Part shown: positions 49,141-57,748 of the stretch, one piece after another
How the letters are laid out: the number at the start of each line of letters is the position of its first letter
Numbering within the stretch: the stretch's first letter is position 1
Virus record (IMG/VR): IMGVR_UViG_3300021963_004241
Span: 47,182 to 111,181 of that record
Length of the DNA stretch: 64,000 nucleotides
DNA from: a virus
Strand: one strand, 5' to 3'
The notes under the pieces: generated by a model
Told to the model about the DNA's origin: nothing
Seen by the model: the letters and a program-made list of their open reading frames with translations, nothing else
The model's database searches: none
Made by a program: the position numbers and the translations under genes

Positions 49141-49801
49141 TTGCCCAGGCTCTTTCTTTACACCAAAAACATTTCCCACAAGTAGGAACATATTGACCAG
49201 GTTGATAGGTTTGATAATCAATACCTTCAAATTCTCCCTCACAACTGCGAGTTAGATTTAATAAATCTTCAATATGATTTTCATAATATTGTTTTACTAT
49301 CCAATCTTTAGTTGTGTGTACGAACGGATGACAAATACTAATTCCATTATGTTCAAAGTACGGAGGTATATGTCCTTCATCTCTATCACTCAATGAGCCG
49401 TCTATCGGAATATTTGGATTTTTGTTTATGCCCCCATATAGTGCATTTAAATTATATTTGTGAGCGATATATTCATTGTGCGATCTCAATATGATTTGAT
49501 TACCGCTTTTCAACTTTCCGTATTCGTCGATAATATTAGGACCTTTGTCTGCCCATTCTAATTCGGGAGGAATTAGATTTCGATGTACATAAAATTTATT
49601 TTTAAAACGTTTCTGAAACCAACCTATTACTTTATCGGCTACGTATTCCTGCCAAGGTCTAGTTTTCCAAAGTCGTATCTGATTGGTAAAATGTATTTCT
49701 GCATCAGTATTAGAACAAATTAAAAATGATAATAGCGCACTGTCTGCTCCACCACTTATGCTAATTCCAATCTTTTTCCACTCGGGGTTAAGGTATAGGT
49801 T
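49124..49801 (-). CDS. QueC-like ATP-pyrophosphatase (7-cyano-7-deazaguanine-synthase-like)
   Basis: The start is ATG 49801, preceded by a TAAATA box (225 residues); an upstream in-frame ATG would cover that box. SISGGADSALLSF near residue 15 is the PP-loop (SGGxDS). The C-terminal SCEGEFEG and PTCGKCFWCKERAWA supply four cysteines in the order of the QueC zinc site. QueC makes preQ0 from 7-carboxy-7-deazaguanine. Other PP-loop amide- or thio-forming enzymes share the motif. It heads the operon of four radical SAM genes. Confidence 0.72.
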   Translation of the reverse strand, partial: NLYLNPEWKKIGISISGGADSALLSFLICSNTDAEIHFTNQIRLWKTRPWQEYVADKVIGWFQKRFKNKFYVHRNLIPPELEWADKGPNIIDEYGKLKSGNQIILRSHNEYIAHKYNLNALYGGINKNPNIPIDGSLSDRDEGHIPPYFEHNGISICHPFVHTTKDWIVKQYYENHIEDLLNLTRSCEGEFEGIDYQTYQPGQYVPTCGKCFWCKERAWAIESSK

Positions 49802-49809
49802 CATAAACG

Positions 49810-49815
49810 TATTTA
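49810..49815 (-). promoter_or_regulatory. Late-promoter-like TAAATA box (minus)
   Basis: Minus-strand GTAAATACGTTT precedes the ATG at 49801; divergent with 49834. Confidence 0.5.
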
Positions 49816-49833
49816 CATCATTATAGTAGCACA

Positions 49834-49839
49834 TAAATA
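49834..49839 (+). promoter_or_regulatory. Late-promoter-like TAAATA box (plus)
   Basis: CATAAATATTTCT precedes the ATG at 49845. Confidence 0.5.
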
Positions 49840-49844
49840 TTTCT

Positions 49845-50516
49845 ATGATTAAGAAGCAACGATGGCAATGCCCAGATGGATTAATTGAGAAGGCCCTTAA
49901 AGAATGTCCTATTCAGGATGATAGTGCGGTACTTAACGAACCAACTGGTAATTTCTTTTATGATGAATGGACTATTAAAGAGATTTATAAGGGCACGGCC
50001 TGGGAAGAAGTTTTAAATACACTTCCCTACACTGTTGGACAGGCACGTATTATCAAATTAGAGCCCGGCGAAAGTTACATGGCACACGCTGATATAGACA
50101 ATCGCTGGCACTTAAATTTAACAGGCGAACAATCTTATCTAATTGATTTAGATAATAAGGTAATGCACGAATGTGTTAGAGATAATCGATGGGCATACAT
50201 GGATGCTAGTCATATACACGCTGCTACCAATTACGGATCTATTCCACGTTTACAACTTGTAGTAAGAGAGCTGCTGTTTACTAGTCGAACTCCGACAGAT
50301 CTAATTGACATTTCTATTGAACCTGCGTATGAACAGCACGATTATAGATACAAGTTTGATAAGATCTTTAGTCCATTTTTAAATCGTGCTAATCAGAAAT
50401 ACAAACTAGCAGACTTTTTTCATAATTCGTCTAAGGTATCATTTAGATTAGAGAGAGAATTGTTAGAAGATTTTAAACAGATAACAACGGACGATTTTAA
50501 AATTAATTATGAATGA
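49845..50516 (+). CDS. 2OG/Fe(II) oxygenase-like protein D (Asp/Asn-beta-hydroxylase type)
   Basis: A 223-residue protein. GESYMAHADIDNRWHLNLTG near residue 75 supplies the HxD pair and the NRWHLNL strand typical of aspartyl/asparaginyl beta-hydroxylases. HIHAATNYGSIPRLQLVVRE near residue 125 supplies the distal His and the Arg for 2-oxoglutarate. The C-terminal 80 residues are extra and helical. It is coupled to radical SAM 11 (8-base overlap). Confidence 0.78.
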   Translation: MIKKQRWQCPDGLIEKALKECPIQDDSAVLNEPTGNFFYDEWTIKEIYKGTAWEEVLNTLPYTVGQARIIKLEPGESYMAHADIDNRWHLNLTGEQSYLIDLDNKVMHECVRDNRWAYMDASHIHAATNYGSIPRLQLVVRELLFTSRTPTDLIDISIEPAYEQHDYRYKFDKIFSPFLNRANQKYKLADFFHNSSKVSFRLERELLEDFKQITTDDFKINYE

Positions 50517-51447
50517 AAAAATATTAATAGAAACAAACGTTTCTATAATGGTTAACAATCTTTGTAACATGACCTGTAGTCATTGCACAGGATTAGCAAT
50601 GTATGATTTTCTAGGAACATTTAAGTGGACCTCTTACGAAGAATATTACAAAGAATGGGCTAAGATTTTAGATTTAAAATACATATCCTTGTGCGGAGGG
50701 GAACCATACCTGCATCCTGAATTAGAATTATGGTTTGATAATGTTCGACAGTTATGGCCAGACGCTAGACTAGAAATATTAACTAATGGTACACGCCTTG
50801 CCCAACGAAAAGAACTGTCTAGAAAATTTGTACAAGATCAAAAAACCTGGATACAAGTTTCTTGTCACGATGAAAGTACATTTGAAAAACAAAGAAAAGA
50901 TGTTTTAGACATACTATCTCCCTGGATGGATCGAGTTACTACTATAGAAAAAGAAAAAGTCCATCTCAAAGAATGGAAGATGATAGAGTATTACTTAGAT
51001 GGTCGGATAGCAATACGATTACAGCAGGTAACTGAAATGGCTCCACCGTATCATAAGACGGTTGAAAATGGTATAGTATATTTTGAAATGGGTGGGGATC
51101 AGGAAGCAAGCCATCAGAATTGTGCTTGGAAAGATACATACACATTCCAAAATGGTCGTTTATATAAATGTCCGCCAGTTACAAACTATCCAGAAGCCAA
51201 ATTGCAGATTAGATACGAACCAGAAGCCCAGGAAGTTTTAGAGAAATACAAAGGCTGCAATCCATTTGACGAATATGAATTAATTAAAGAGTTCGTTCAA
51301 CGGCTACCAGAATCGATTCCTGTGTGCAAACTGTGTGCGTTTGACAAACAAAAAGATACATTGTGTTTGAGTATTCCGGTTACACTCGATGCTAGCCGCA
51401 AGAAAAAATTTAGACAATTTAAAATTACCCCAGTAACTACTCCATAA
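50509..51447 (+). CDS. Radical SAM protein 11
   Basis: A 312-residue enzyme with CNMTCSHC (C19, C23, C26) and LCGGEP near residue 62. The tail has NCAWKDTYTFQNGRLYKCPP and PVCKLCAFDKQ, giving SPASM-like cysteines. It lies between two 2OG-oxygenase-like genes. A TAAATA box follows its stop region and serves the next gene. Confidence 0.92.
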   Translation: MNEKILIETNVSIMVNNLCNMTCSHCTGLAMYDFLGTFKWTSYEEYYKEWAKILDLKYISLCGGEPYLHPELELWFDNVRQLWPDARLEILTNGTRLAQRKELSRKFVQDQKTWIQVSCHDESTFEKQRKDVLDILSPWMDRVTTIEKEKVHLKEWKMIEYYLDGRIAIRLQQVTEMAPPYHKTVENGIVYFEMGGDQEASHQNCAWKDTYTFQNGRLYKCPPVTNYPEAKLQIRYEPEAQEVLEKYKGCNPFDEYELIKEFVQRLPESIPVCKLCAFDKQKDTLCLSIPVTLDASRKKKFRQFKITPVTTP

Positions 51448-51450
51448 ATA
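51445..51450 (+). promoter_or_regulatory. Late-promoter-like TAAATA box
   Basis: CATAAATATCAGCAT precedes the ATG at 51458 and overlaps the stop of radical SAM 11. Confidence 0.45.
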
Positions 51451-51457
51451 TCAGCAT

Positions 51458-51964
51458 ATGACAGACGCAATGAAATACATCGGCAATTTTGCCGAATTTA
51501 TACAAGACGAATGGATAGAAGAAATAATGTCCAAGGACGGAAAAGCCAGACCTAGAGATTGGCCTCCAGCTTTTAAACACGAAAGTGACGAATATAAAAA
51601 GGCTAGAGATGCTGGATATGACCTAGAGGGCGTTCATTGGTTTGTATTTGACCCACCTGATTTAAGTTTTAAATTAAATTTTCCTTTCTTAAAAAACGAT
51701 TATCACTGGTGGGTTACAAAATTGTTACCAGGCCAGTATATGCCTATGCATTCAGATCCTCACGTTTATGAAAGAGATGGTACACGATATTGGATACCTT
51801 TGCAAGATTATCATTCAGGTCACGTGTTTATATACAATGACAAGCTAATGACCGATTATAAGAAGGGCGATGTATTTGTATTTTTAGACTCTTACGATGT
51901 ACACGGTGCTGCTAACATCGGACATCAAACAAGACTATCTTTGTTGATCACTGAATATACATGA
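51458..51964 (+). CDS. 2OG/Fe(II) oxygenase-like protein E
   Basis: A 168-residue jelly-roll-type protein. YMPMHSDPHVYE (HxD) near residue 104, SGHVFIYNDKLMTDYKKGD, and DVHGAANIGHQTRLSLL (distal His and Arg) near residue 148. The paralogues at 34535, 35107 and 60454 begin M(K/I/P)(K)Y(I/V)(G)N, so the true start may be the ATG at 51470 (MKYIGN). Its stop overlaps the ATG of the SGNH gene. Confidence 0.7.
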   Translation: MTDAMKYIGNFAEFIQDEWIEEIMSKDGKARPRDWPPAFKHESDEYKKARDAGYDLEGVHWFVFDPPDLSFKLNFPFLKNDYHWWVTKLLPGQYMPMHSDPHVYERDGTRYWIPLQDYHSGHVFIYNDKLMTDYKKGDVFVFLDSYDVHGAANIGHQTRLSLLITEYT

Positions 51965-52689
51965 AAATAGGGTTCTTCGGTGATAGCTTCTGTATGGAAG
52001 AGAGTAACTTTCATAGTTGGGGCAATGGATACGAAACTTATATACGTAAACTTAAAAAACATTACGGTGCTAAGGTTGCGTGTCTGGGACACGGAGGAAG
52101 CTCCGGATGGGATGTTATTTTAAATCAATTCCCCCAGCATCGAGACCAGCTCCCGGATGTATGTATTTTTTGTTGGACAGATTGCAATAGATTATTCAAT
52201 GAAAATATTAGGAACATAGGCCTATGGGTGATGGATCCTGAACACAGAAAAGATCCAGTAGTAAATGCTATACATTGGTTTAACAGAAAAACATACGATG
52301 CTGCTAGAGAGTATTACACACATATACACAATGAAAGAAAAGCTGTTAGAGAAATGCAAGCAGCATGGTATCATTTTGATAACACCGTGCTAAAGCCTCT
52401 AGAGAATAAAACTAAAATCATCCATTTATGGAGTTTTGGCAACATACAAAAACGTAACGAGGATCGAACTGTAGATCCAGAAAACGTAACATATGATTAT
52501 AGGTGGTCATCCGGAGTAGAGATACGGCCAGCATTATCTTGTTTTAGATTAGAAGGTCCTAAATTCTTCCACTCAGCTAATCATATAGGCACAGATGAAT
52601 CAAACTCAAAGGTAGCAAATCTAATTATTGATGCTATCGATAACTACGAAACTGGAAAATTAATTGTTTATGATAAATCTTGTAGGTGA
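51961..52689 (+). CDS. SGNH-type hydrolase-like protein, tandem copy 1
   Basis: A 242-residue protein beginning MKIGFFGDSFCMEESNFHSW. GDSF is the SGNH nucleophile block, CLGHGGSSGWD the Gly block, and SANHIGTDESN near residue 213 carries a late His. It is a tandem duplicate of the next gene; both share the first 20 residues almost exactly, YETYIRK, DVCIFCWT and the NH.......SK.ANL.I end. Deacylase or acyltransferase activity is plausible. Confidence 0.72.
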   Translation: MKIGFFGDSFCMEESNFHSWGNGYETYIRKLKKHYGAKVACLGHGGSSGWDVILNQFPQHRDQLPDVCIFCWTDCNRLFNENIRNIGLWVMDPEHRKDPVVNAIHWFNRKTYDAAREYYTHIHNERKAVREMQAAWYHFDNTVLKPLENKTKIIHLWSFGNIQKRNEDRTVDPENVTYDYRWSSGVEIRPALSCFRLEGPKFFHSANHIGTDESNSKVANLIIDAIDNYETGKLIVYDKSCR

Positions 52690-52698
52690 TACGCTGCT

Positions 52699-53316
52699 AT
52701 GAAAATAGGATTCTTTGGCGATAGTTTTTGCATGGAAGAAAGTAACCCGCATAGTTGGTTTCTTAATTACGAAACTTATATTAGAAAAATCAAAAACAAC
52801 TATAAAGCAGATATAGTAAATCTAGGTCGGCCGGGTAGCAGCTATTGGGATACTATATTAGATCAATTCACATCTGTAGATACTCCCGACGTGTGTATTT
52901 TTTGTTGGACCAGTCATCACAGAATATATCATCCTGTGGTTAGAAATTTAACTTATTCTACTGTGCTGGATTTAAAGTTAAAAGATATAAAACTTTCTAA
53001 TATATTAAATCACGGTGTAGTTAATGCTGCAAAACATTATTACAAATTTTTGTATGATGATAGAAAAGCTAGAGAAGAAATGATTTCTGCGTTTTATAGA
53101 TTTGATAGAGAAGTATTATCTAATTTAAAAAATACAAAAATTATACACCTATGGTGTTTTGAAAAATCATATGACTGGCAAAATGGAATTACTGTTCCTG
53201 TAATTTTAAAAGAACTGTCAGCTGATAGTTCGCCTTCTGCACCTAATCATTTCGAAGGTGATGCGATTAATTCTAAACTAGCGAATTTACTAATAGAGAT
53301 TATAGATGCCAAGTAG
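52699..53316 (+). CDS. SGNH-type hydrolase-like protein, tandem copy 2
   Basis: A 205-residue tandem duplicate of the previous protein (MKIGFFGDSFCMEESNPHSW start, RPGSSYWD, DVCIFCWTSHHRIYHP, APNHFEGDAINSKLANLLIE end), lacking about 40 internal and C-terminal residues. Its stop overlaps the convergent gene by 17 bases. The two may act on different acyl positions (inference). Confidence 0.72.
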   Translation: MKIGFFGDSFCMEESNPHSWFLNYETYIRKIKNNYKADIVNLGRPGSSYWDTILDQFTSVDTPDVCIFCWTSHHRIYHPVVRNLTYSTVLDLKLKDIKLSNILNHGVVNAAKHYYKFLYDDRKAREEMISAFYRFDREVLSNLKNTKIIHLWCFEKSYDWQNGITVPVILKELSADSSPSAPNHFEGDAINSKLANLLIEIIDAK

Positions 53317-54430
53317 GCACAGCAGTAATTATGTTTGCCGATAGGCTGACATTTATATCTGCATCGGGCATTGTATTTTCAATATCTCTTATTAACGAGT
53401 TTTCTTTATATTTTCTATAATTTAAACTGTAGAAAAACAAAGTTCCTTCGTAGTTAAAAATGTTTGATAGATTTATTAGTGTATTGCCTATACTCGTGTC
53501 TACATAATCTAACAAATTATCGTTGCCTAGAAGATCACACTTTACAAATTTGTAATTAGGATATTGCTTCTGCCAATAATCTAAAGAAGATTTGTTGTAA
53601 TCGTACATAATTACTGTTCCTTTATCGGACAGATATTCAGTAAACCACACTCCACTGGCAGGAGTAACAATCTGATCATATTTCTTTATAGGAAGATCTA
53701 CAGTTTCTGTGTTGGCTGTGTGAACAAATGTATCGTGACAGTAGTTTAGTCGATGGTATGCCCAACTTAATTGCTTGTAAAAATCAGCAGGACTTTCAGG
53801 ATAGAAATGTTTTTTATTATTTCTAAGTTCTTCGTCAAACACTAACATAGTAGAATCTTCTTCGAAGCCTTTGCTAAGTATATTCCAACCGTGGCATTGA
53901 TGATGGTACTGCTTAGTATCATCTCCTACGCTGACCCATTTAGGAGTATAGTCGTCGTGCCAGTTTTCAGGGCTACGCCAGGGCATCCACTGCTTGTGTT
54001 TTGCTCCTAATTGTTGTTTTCCTATTTCGGGTTTACCTAGTTGTTTGTAATACTTTAAGTTAATAACATAACATTGGTGATGCAATTCGTAATACGCATC
54101 GCCACGATCTAGTATATGTCCTGCTACAAAGAAATCTTTTGTAATCAGATTTGATAATGCATCAAAGAATGCAGTTCCGTTGATAAATTCTGTACCAGTG
54201 CTGACCACTAATGCAAATTCGTATCCTAATGTAGATACATGATTAATCAGTGCATCCTCATCTACCCATTGAAAAACAGTATAACCTTTTTTGTACAGAT
54301 TAGATAACACTCCATCTGCTTGATTTTTTATTAATTCGCGGATCTCAGGCTGATACTGTCTTGTGTTATCAACAAAACATACAGCTATGTTTCTATCCCA
54401 TCCGGGATTAAATTCTAGAATGTTTATCAT
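53300..54430 (-). CDS. Two-domain protein: glycosyltransferase-like front, methyltransferase-like rear
   Basis: A 376-residue protein. The first 200 residues (DRNIAVCFVDNTRQYQPEIR, GYEFALVVSTGTEF, FFVAGHILDRGDAYYELHHQ) resemble a recurrent phage/bacterial sugar-related domain. The rear third (DQIVTPASGVWFTEYLSDKG, TVIMYDYNKSSLDYW, YKFVKCDLL) looks like a Rossmann methyltransferase with an acidic MYDYN loop. Both assignments are by pattern only. It overlaps the upstream oxygenase-like gene by 23 bases. Confidence 0.5.
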   Translation of the reverse strand: MINILEFNPGWDRNIAVCFVDNTRQYQPEIRELIKNQADGVLSNLYKKGYTVFQWVDEDALINHVSTLGYEFALVVSTGTEFINGTAFFDALSNLITKDFFVAGHILDRGDAYYELHHQCYVINLKYYKQLGKPEIGKQQLGAKHKQWMPWRSPENWHDDYTPKWVSVGDDTKQYHHQCHGWNILSKGFEEDSTMLVFDEELRNNKKHFYPESPADFYKQLSWAYHRLNYCHDTFVHTANTETVDLPIKKYDQIVTPASGVWFTEYLSDKGTVIMYDYNKSSLDYWQKQYPNYKFVKCDLLGNDNLLDYVDTSIGNTLINLSNIFNYEGTLFFYSLNYRKYKENSLIRDIENTMPDADINVSLSANIITAVPTWHL

Positions 54431-55163
54431 ACTGTTTTATATAACTGCGAACGACTAACTCTGCAAATTCTTCTTTTTTAATACCAGGTATACCGTGTGA
54501 TATTAAGTGTACTCTAGGAATGTTAGAAAGATTGATAACACTATGATAGTTCCTTATGTTAACAATAAATGCTCGACCTTCTTTAAAAGGAACAACTCCG
54601 TACCCCTCGACTGATAGATAACAAGTATCTGGATGATGGATAGCTATGTTGATTGGTACTCCGAAGTCTAACATATCAAGATTATTTTCACCTGGTAGTT
54701 TTCCAGGTGCATCGCTATGAGGATTAATATATCCGTTAGGTTCTACCTGCATAAATCTTATTCTGCGATAAGACTCGTAAGGAAAATCTGTCCAAAAAGA
54801 TTTTATAGAAGGAGTCTGTTCCGATAAAGATGTCCAATGATAAGGAACTTGAGACTCATCAGTATAGCCATAGTTCGTCCAGGCTCCTGTTTTATCAACA
54901 TCAATACCGTGTATACAACAACTGTTCCATCCCTTGCTGTCTGTTTCTCTATGTGGTACTAATCGAAATTCAGATTTGTCCGATTCTCTTTGCCAGGATT
55001 CTACATCAATGTCTAGGTCAAGTTCCAACCATCCTATCTTAGAATAGTTTAAAATCCATCGGGCAATCTGTAGATTACCGAGAAGGTCTTCTGGTATTTC
55101 TGGAGTCTTCCAAATTATATCTTTGTTCTTCAAATAAAAATCAAATGCTGTTTGGGTATTCAT
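54408..55163 (-). CDS. 2OG/Fe(II) oxygenase-like protein F (Asp/Asn-beta-hydroxylase type)
   Basis: A 251-residue protein. The rear half has YINPHSDAPGKL (HxD) near residue 158, NIAIHHPDTCYLSVEGYGVV, KEGRAFIVNIRNYHSVINLS (distal His), and IPRVHLISHG (Arg), the classic aspartyl/asparaginyl beta-hydroxylase order. The first 120 residues are a unique helical region. It leads a two-gene minus-strand operon. Confidence 0.8.
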   Translation of the reverse strand: MNTQTAFDFYLKNKDIIWKTPEIPEDLLGNLQIARWILNYSKIGWLELDLDIDVESWQRESDKSEFRLVPHRETDSKGWNSCCIHGIDVDKTGAWTNYGYTDESQVPYHWTSLSEQTPSIKSFWTDFPYESYRRIRFMQVEPNGYINPHSDAPGKLPGENNLDMLDFGVPINIAIHHPDTCYLSVEGYGVVPFKEGRAFIVNIRNYHSVINLSNIPRVHLISHGIPGIKKEEFAELVVRSYIKQYDKHSRI

Positions 55164-55180
55164 ATATGTAATTATCTGCG

Positions 55181-55186
55181 TATTTA
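55181..55186 (-). promoter_or_regulatory. Late-promoter-like TAAATA box (minus)
   Basis: Minus-strand GTTAAATACGCAG lies about 18 bases before the ATG at 55163. Confidence 0.45.
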
Positions 55187-55191
55187 ACGAA

Positions 55192-55197
55192 TAAGTA
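55192..55197 (+). promoter_or_regulatory. Late-promoter-like TAAGTA box (plus)
   Basis: GAATAAGTAGTTAT precedes the ATG at 55203; TAAGTA variant as at 38907. Confidence 0.4.
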
Positions 55198-55202
55198 GTT
55201 AT

Positions 55203-56060
55203 ATGACTGCACCACCTAACGATAAAAGATCTCTACCCTATGGCGGATCATTTGCTATTATGGATCCAGAGACTTTGGACAGCCTACCTCAGGCTGTGAA
55301 CATAGATGCCGAGACATTTTGTAAAAGATACTTAGAGTGGATAAAGTCTACTGAACTAAACACCATTACGGGAATAGAAAATTTTCCATACGCTGTATTT
55401 TCCAACGGAACCACAGAAGCATTTGATAAGTTTTATATAAAAAATAACAAAAGACGATTCCGCTGCTTCAAAGGAGAATACATCTATCATCAAGTGACCT
55501 GGAGGAACAGCTGGCCGGATTGGAAATTTATAGAAGATGCACCATTAGAAACTAACGATGCAGTGGTTATCAGTCTACCGTTTAGCGACACAGGTAACGA
55601 GCATTCCAAAATGAGAGAAACTTTGCGTATCTGTACAGAACTTGAAATTCCTGTATTGGTTGACTGTGTATATTTTGGTGTATGTTCTGACATAGATTTT
55701 AATTTTAATTTTGACTGCATTACAGATATTACGTTTAGTCTATCAAAAGCATTTCCTTTAGCATATGCTCGTGTTGGTATGAGACTGACCAGAGAGGACA
55801 ATGACGATTCTTTACTAATGTTGCACAAGATCGACTATACCAATAGAGTAGGAGCAGGATTGGGATATAAAATGATCGAAAGATTCTCTCCAGATTTTAT
55901 TGTTCAGCGTTACAAGAAACATCAAATAGAACTTTGTAAGACTCTTGGTATTAAACCTAGCAATACTGTGTTATTTGGTATAGATGAATACAATCGTTAT
56001 CCAGAATACAACAGGGGCGGTCCAACGAATCGTCTGGGATTATACAAGCACTATGTATAA
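55203..56060 (+). CDS. PLP-dependent aminotransferase-like protein
   Basis: A 285-residue protein with a fold-type-I PLP pattern: AVFSNGTTEAFDKF (phosphate-side loop) near residue 63, VLVDCVYFGVCSDID (Asp that pairs with the pyridine ring) near residue 152, and DITFSLSKAFPLAYARVGMR with SLSK as the Schiff-base lysine near residue 181. It is shorter than a typical 350-400-residue aminotransferase, so the N- and C-terminal subdomains are trimmed. It begins the sugar/ligase operon. Exact reaction unknown. Confidence 0.72.
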   Translation: MTAPPNDKRSLPYGGSFAIMDPETLDSLPQAVNIDAETFCKRYLEWIKSTELNTITGIENFPYAVFSNGTTEAFDKFYIKNNKRRFRCFKGEYIYHQVTWRNSWPDWKFIEDAPLETNDAVVISLPFSDTGNEHSKMRETLRICTELEIPVLVDCVYFGVCSDIDFNFNFDCITDITFSLSKAFPLAYARVGMRLTREDNDDSLLMLHKIDYTNRVGAGLGYKMIERFSPDFIVQRYKKHQIELCKTLGIKPSNTVLFGIDEYNRYPEYNRGGPTNRLGLYKHYV

Positions 56061-57084
56061 GATTGTTAATTTAGAAACATTTGCTGTTTCACAAGACACC
56101 GTTGAAGATTTATTAAAGCAAGAGATAGGTGATAGCAAACATATTTTAGGGTTGTTGTTATTAGATGGATTTCTTTTTAATAACAACTGTAACATAGATC
56201 TAATAGACAACAGCATCGATCTGCATGTAGTTGCAGGCATAGTTAACGACCAACATCAATACAAGAATATAATTCATTTTGATTTTATGATGCACACTGT
56301 TTTTATGGGATATAAAAATAAAGAAACATATACCTGGAATAAAAATTCTAATAAATTTTTATTTCTAGGAGGAGTTCCTAACAGGCCCAACAGAGCAGGT
56401 CTCTTGAATAAATTTAGAAAAAGCGATTTATTAAAAGATTCAGTGTATACATTTTTTAAACCCTGGACTGAAGAACAAGAACAATGGTGTAAAAATAATG
56501 TAGATGGATATGATGAGATAATCGAGCAGTCCATAGACGATGTTTATTCCTCATCTAAGCATTACGGAACTAGTCCTTCCCAGAACGAGTGGACAAAGAA
56601 TATAGGATGGATCGAACCAACAGTTTATAAGAACACCGTATTAAGCATAATTTCAGAAGGTGTGAGCAGCAGTGACTTAACTTCTAGATATCTTACAGAA
56701 AAGACCTATAGAGTATTTGTTCAACGCCATCCATTTTTACATGCTTCTACTCCGGAGATGTTTAGATACATTAAAGAATTAGGATTTAAAACTTTTGAAG
56801 AATATATGCTAATAAAAGATTATGCATACCTAGCCGACGAAGATGAGAGATTAGAAGCCATAGTAAAAAACACAAAGTATTTTTTAGAAAATTATCAAAG
56901 ATTCGAAGATGATATAGAAAATGATATCAACTATAACTACGATCATTTTTTTAAACTGGCAAAAAGTAATGCAGACAAGCTGCTATACATAAAAGATAAA
57001 TTCAACATAGAACAACACGAAATAGACAAGTGGTTTAATCAGACAGGGTTCTCACATTTGATAAGGGCATATAACAATGTATAA
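56053..57084 (+). CDS. Glycosyltransferase-like protein
   Basis: The start is ATG 56053, 8 bases inside the previous gene (343 residues). The rear block LTEKTYRVFVQRHPFLHAST near residue 205, followed by PEMFRYIKELGFKTFEEYM, is a hallmark of an exostosin/fucosyltransferase-like group common in phages and surface-glycan clusters. The first half has KFLFLGGVPNRPNRAGLLNK. It overlaps the next gene by 8 bases. Donor and acceptor unknown. Confidence 0.65.
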   Translation: MYKIVNLETFAVSQDTVEDLLKQEIGDSKHILGLLLLDGFLFNNNCNIDLIDNSIDLHVVAGIVNDQHQYKNIIHFDFMMHTVFMGYKNKETYTWNKNSNKFLFLGGVPNRPNRAGLLNKFRKSDLLKDSVYTFFKPWTEEQEQWCKNNVDGYDEIIEQSIDDVYSSSKHYGTSPSQNEWTKNIGWIEPTVYKNTVLSIISEGVSSSDLTSRYLTEKTYRVFVQRHPFLHASTPEMFRYIKELGFKTFEEYMLIKDYAYLADEDERLEAIVKNTKYFLENYQRFEDDIENDINYNYDHFFKLAKSNADKLLYIKDKFNIEQHEIDKWFNQTGFSHLIRAYNNV

Positions 57085-57748
57085 CAGTGCAGAAATCTTA
57101 TCTAGTCAATATGTAGATTTTAATAAGGTACTAGAACTGAAACAGATATGTGCCGACGAAGTTTCTAAAATAGACTGGAAAGAGTTAAAGGATTTCCTAC
57201 TGACCCAACCAAAGGATGACGAAACTAATGACGGTCCTTCTTGGATGGTACTGAAAAGCAATGTTGAAGAAGGAATGCAAAGTTACGAAGATAGTAGATC
57301 ATTGCAAGAAGTTATTAACAATGACCCGAAGCATGATCTAGGAACTTGGTTATGTGTAACTTTTCTAGATAATGAATGGAACAAGCAAACAAATAATCCT
57401 AGAGTTGTAGAACACTTTAAGAACACGATTAAACATATAGAAACTCTTTCTGGATTAATACATGCAAGTGTACATTTTGTCAGCCCTAAATTTCTGATAG
57501 TCAAACATACTGATTCTTCGAGCCTTTATTCTATGTTGTTAACTTTTTCTATATCGAAAAGTAATCCGGAAAAAGTTACTCTACACATGAGCACTGGTGA
57601 GGAATTTAATTTTAAAGATAGAGAATTTTTTACATTTATTCCGCAGATAGAACATTCGTCATCTAATCTCTCCGACAGCGACTGGATTTTTATGATGTTG
57701 AGAATAGACAAAACCAAATTTAAACAAGATGAAAATACAATCAAATAA
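57077..57748 (+). CDS. Divergent 2OG/Fe(II) oxygenase-like protein G
   Basis: A 223-residue protein. FLIVKHTDSSSLYSMLLTFS (HxD near residue 140), FNFKDREFFTFIPQIEHSSS (distal His near residue 197) and NLSDSDWIFMMLRID follow the Asp/Asn-hydroxylase layout, but no 2OG-binding Arg is obvious. It could be inactive or use another ligand. It overlaps its neighbours by 8 and 20 bases. Confidence 0.5.
   Translation: MYNSAEILSSQYVDFNKVLELKQICADEVSKIDWKELKDFLLTQPKDDETNDGPSWMVLKSNVEEGMQSYEDSRSLQEVINNDPKHDLGTWLCVTFLDNEWNKQTNNPRVVEHFKNTIKHIETLSGLIHASVHFVSPKFLIVKHTDSSSLYSMLLTFSISKSNPEKVTLHMSTGEEFNFKDREFFTFIPQIEHSSSNLSDSDWIFMMLRIDKTKFKQDENTIK

Noticed and set aside
44914-50516. QueE among the radical SAM proteins
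   Set aside because: QueE-type enzymes have an expanded cluster loop; all eleven proteins here keep CxxxCxxC spacing, so none can be called QueE by motif.
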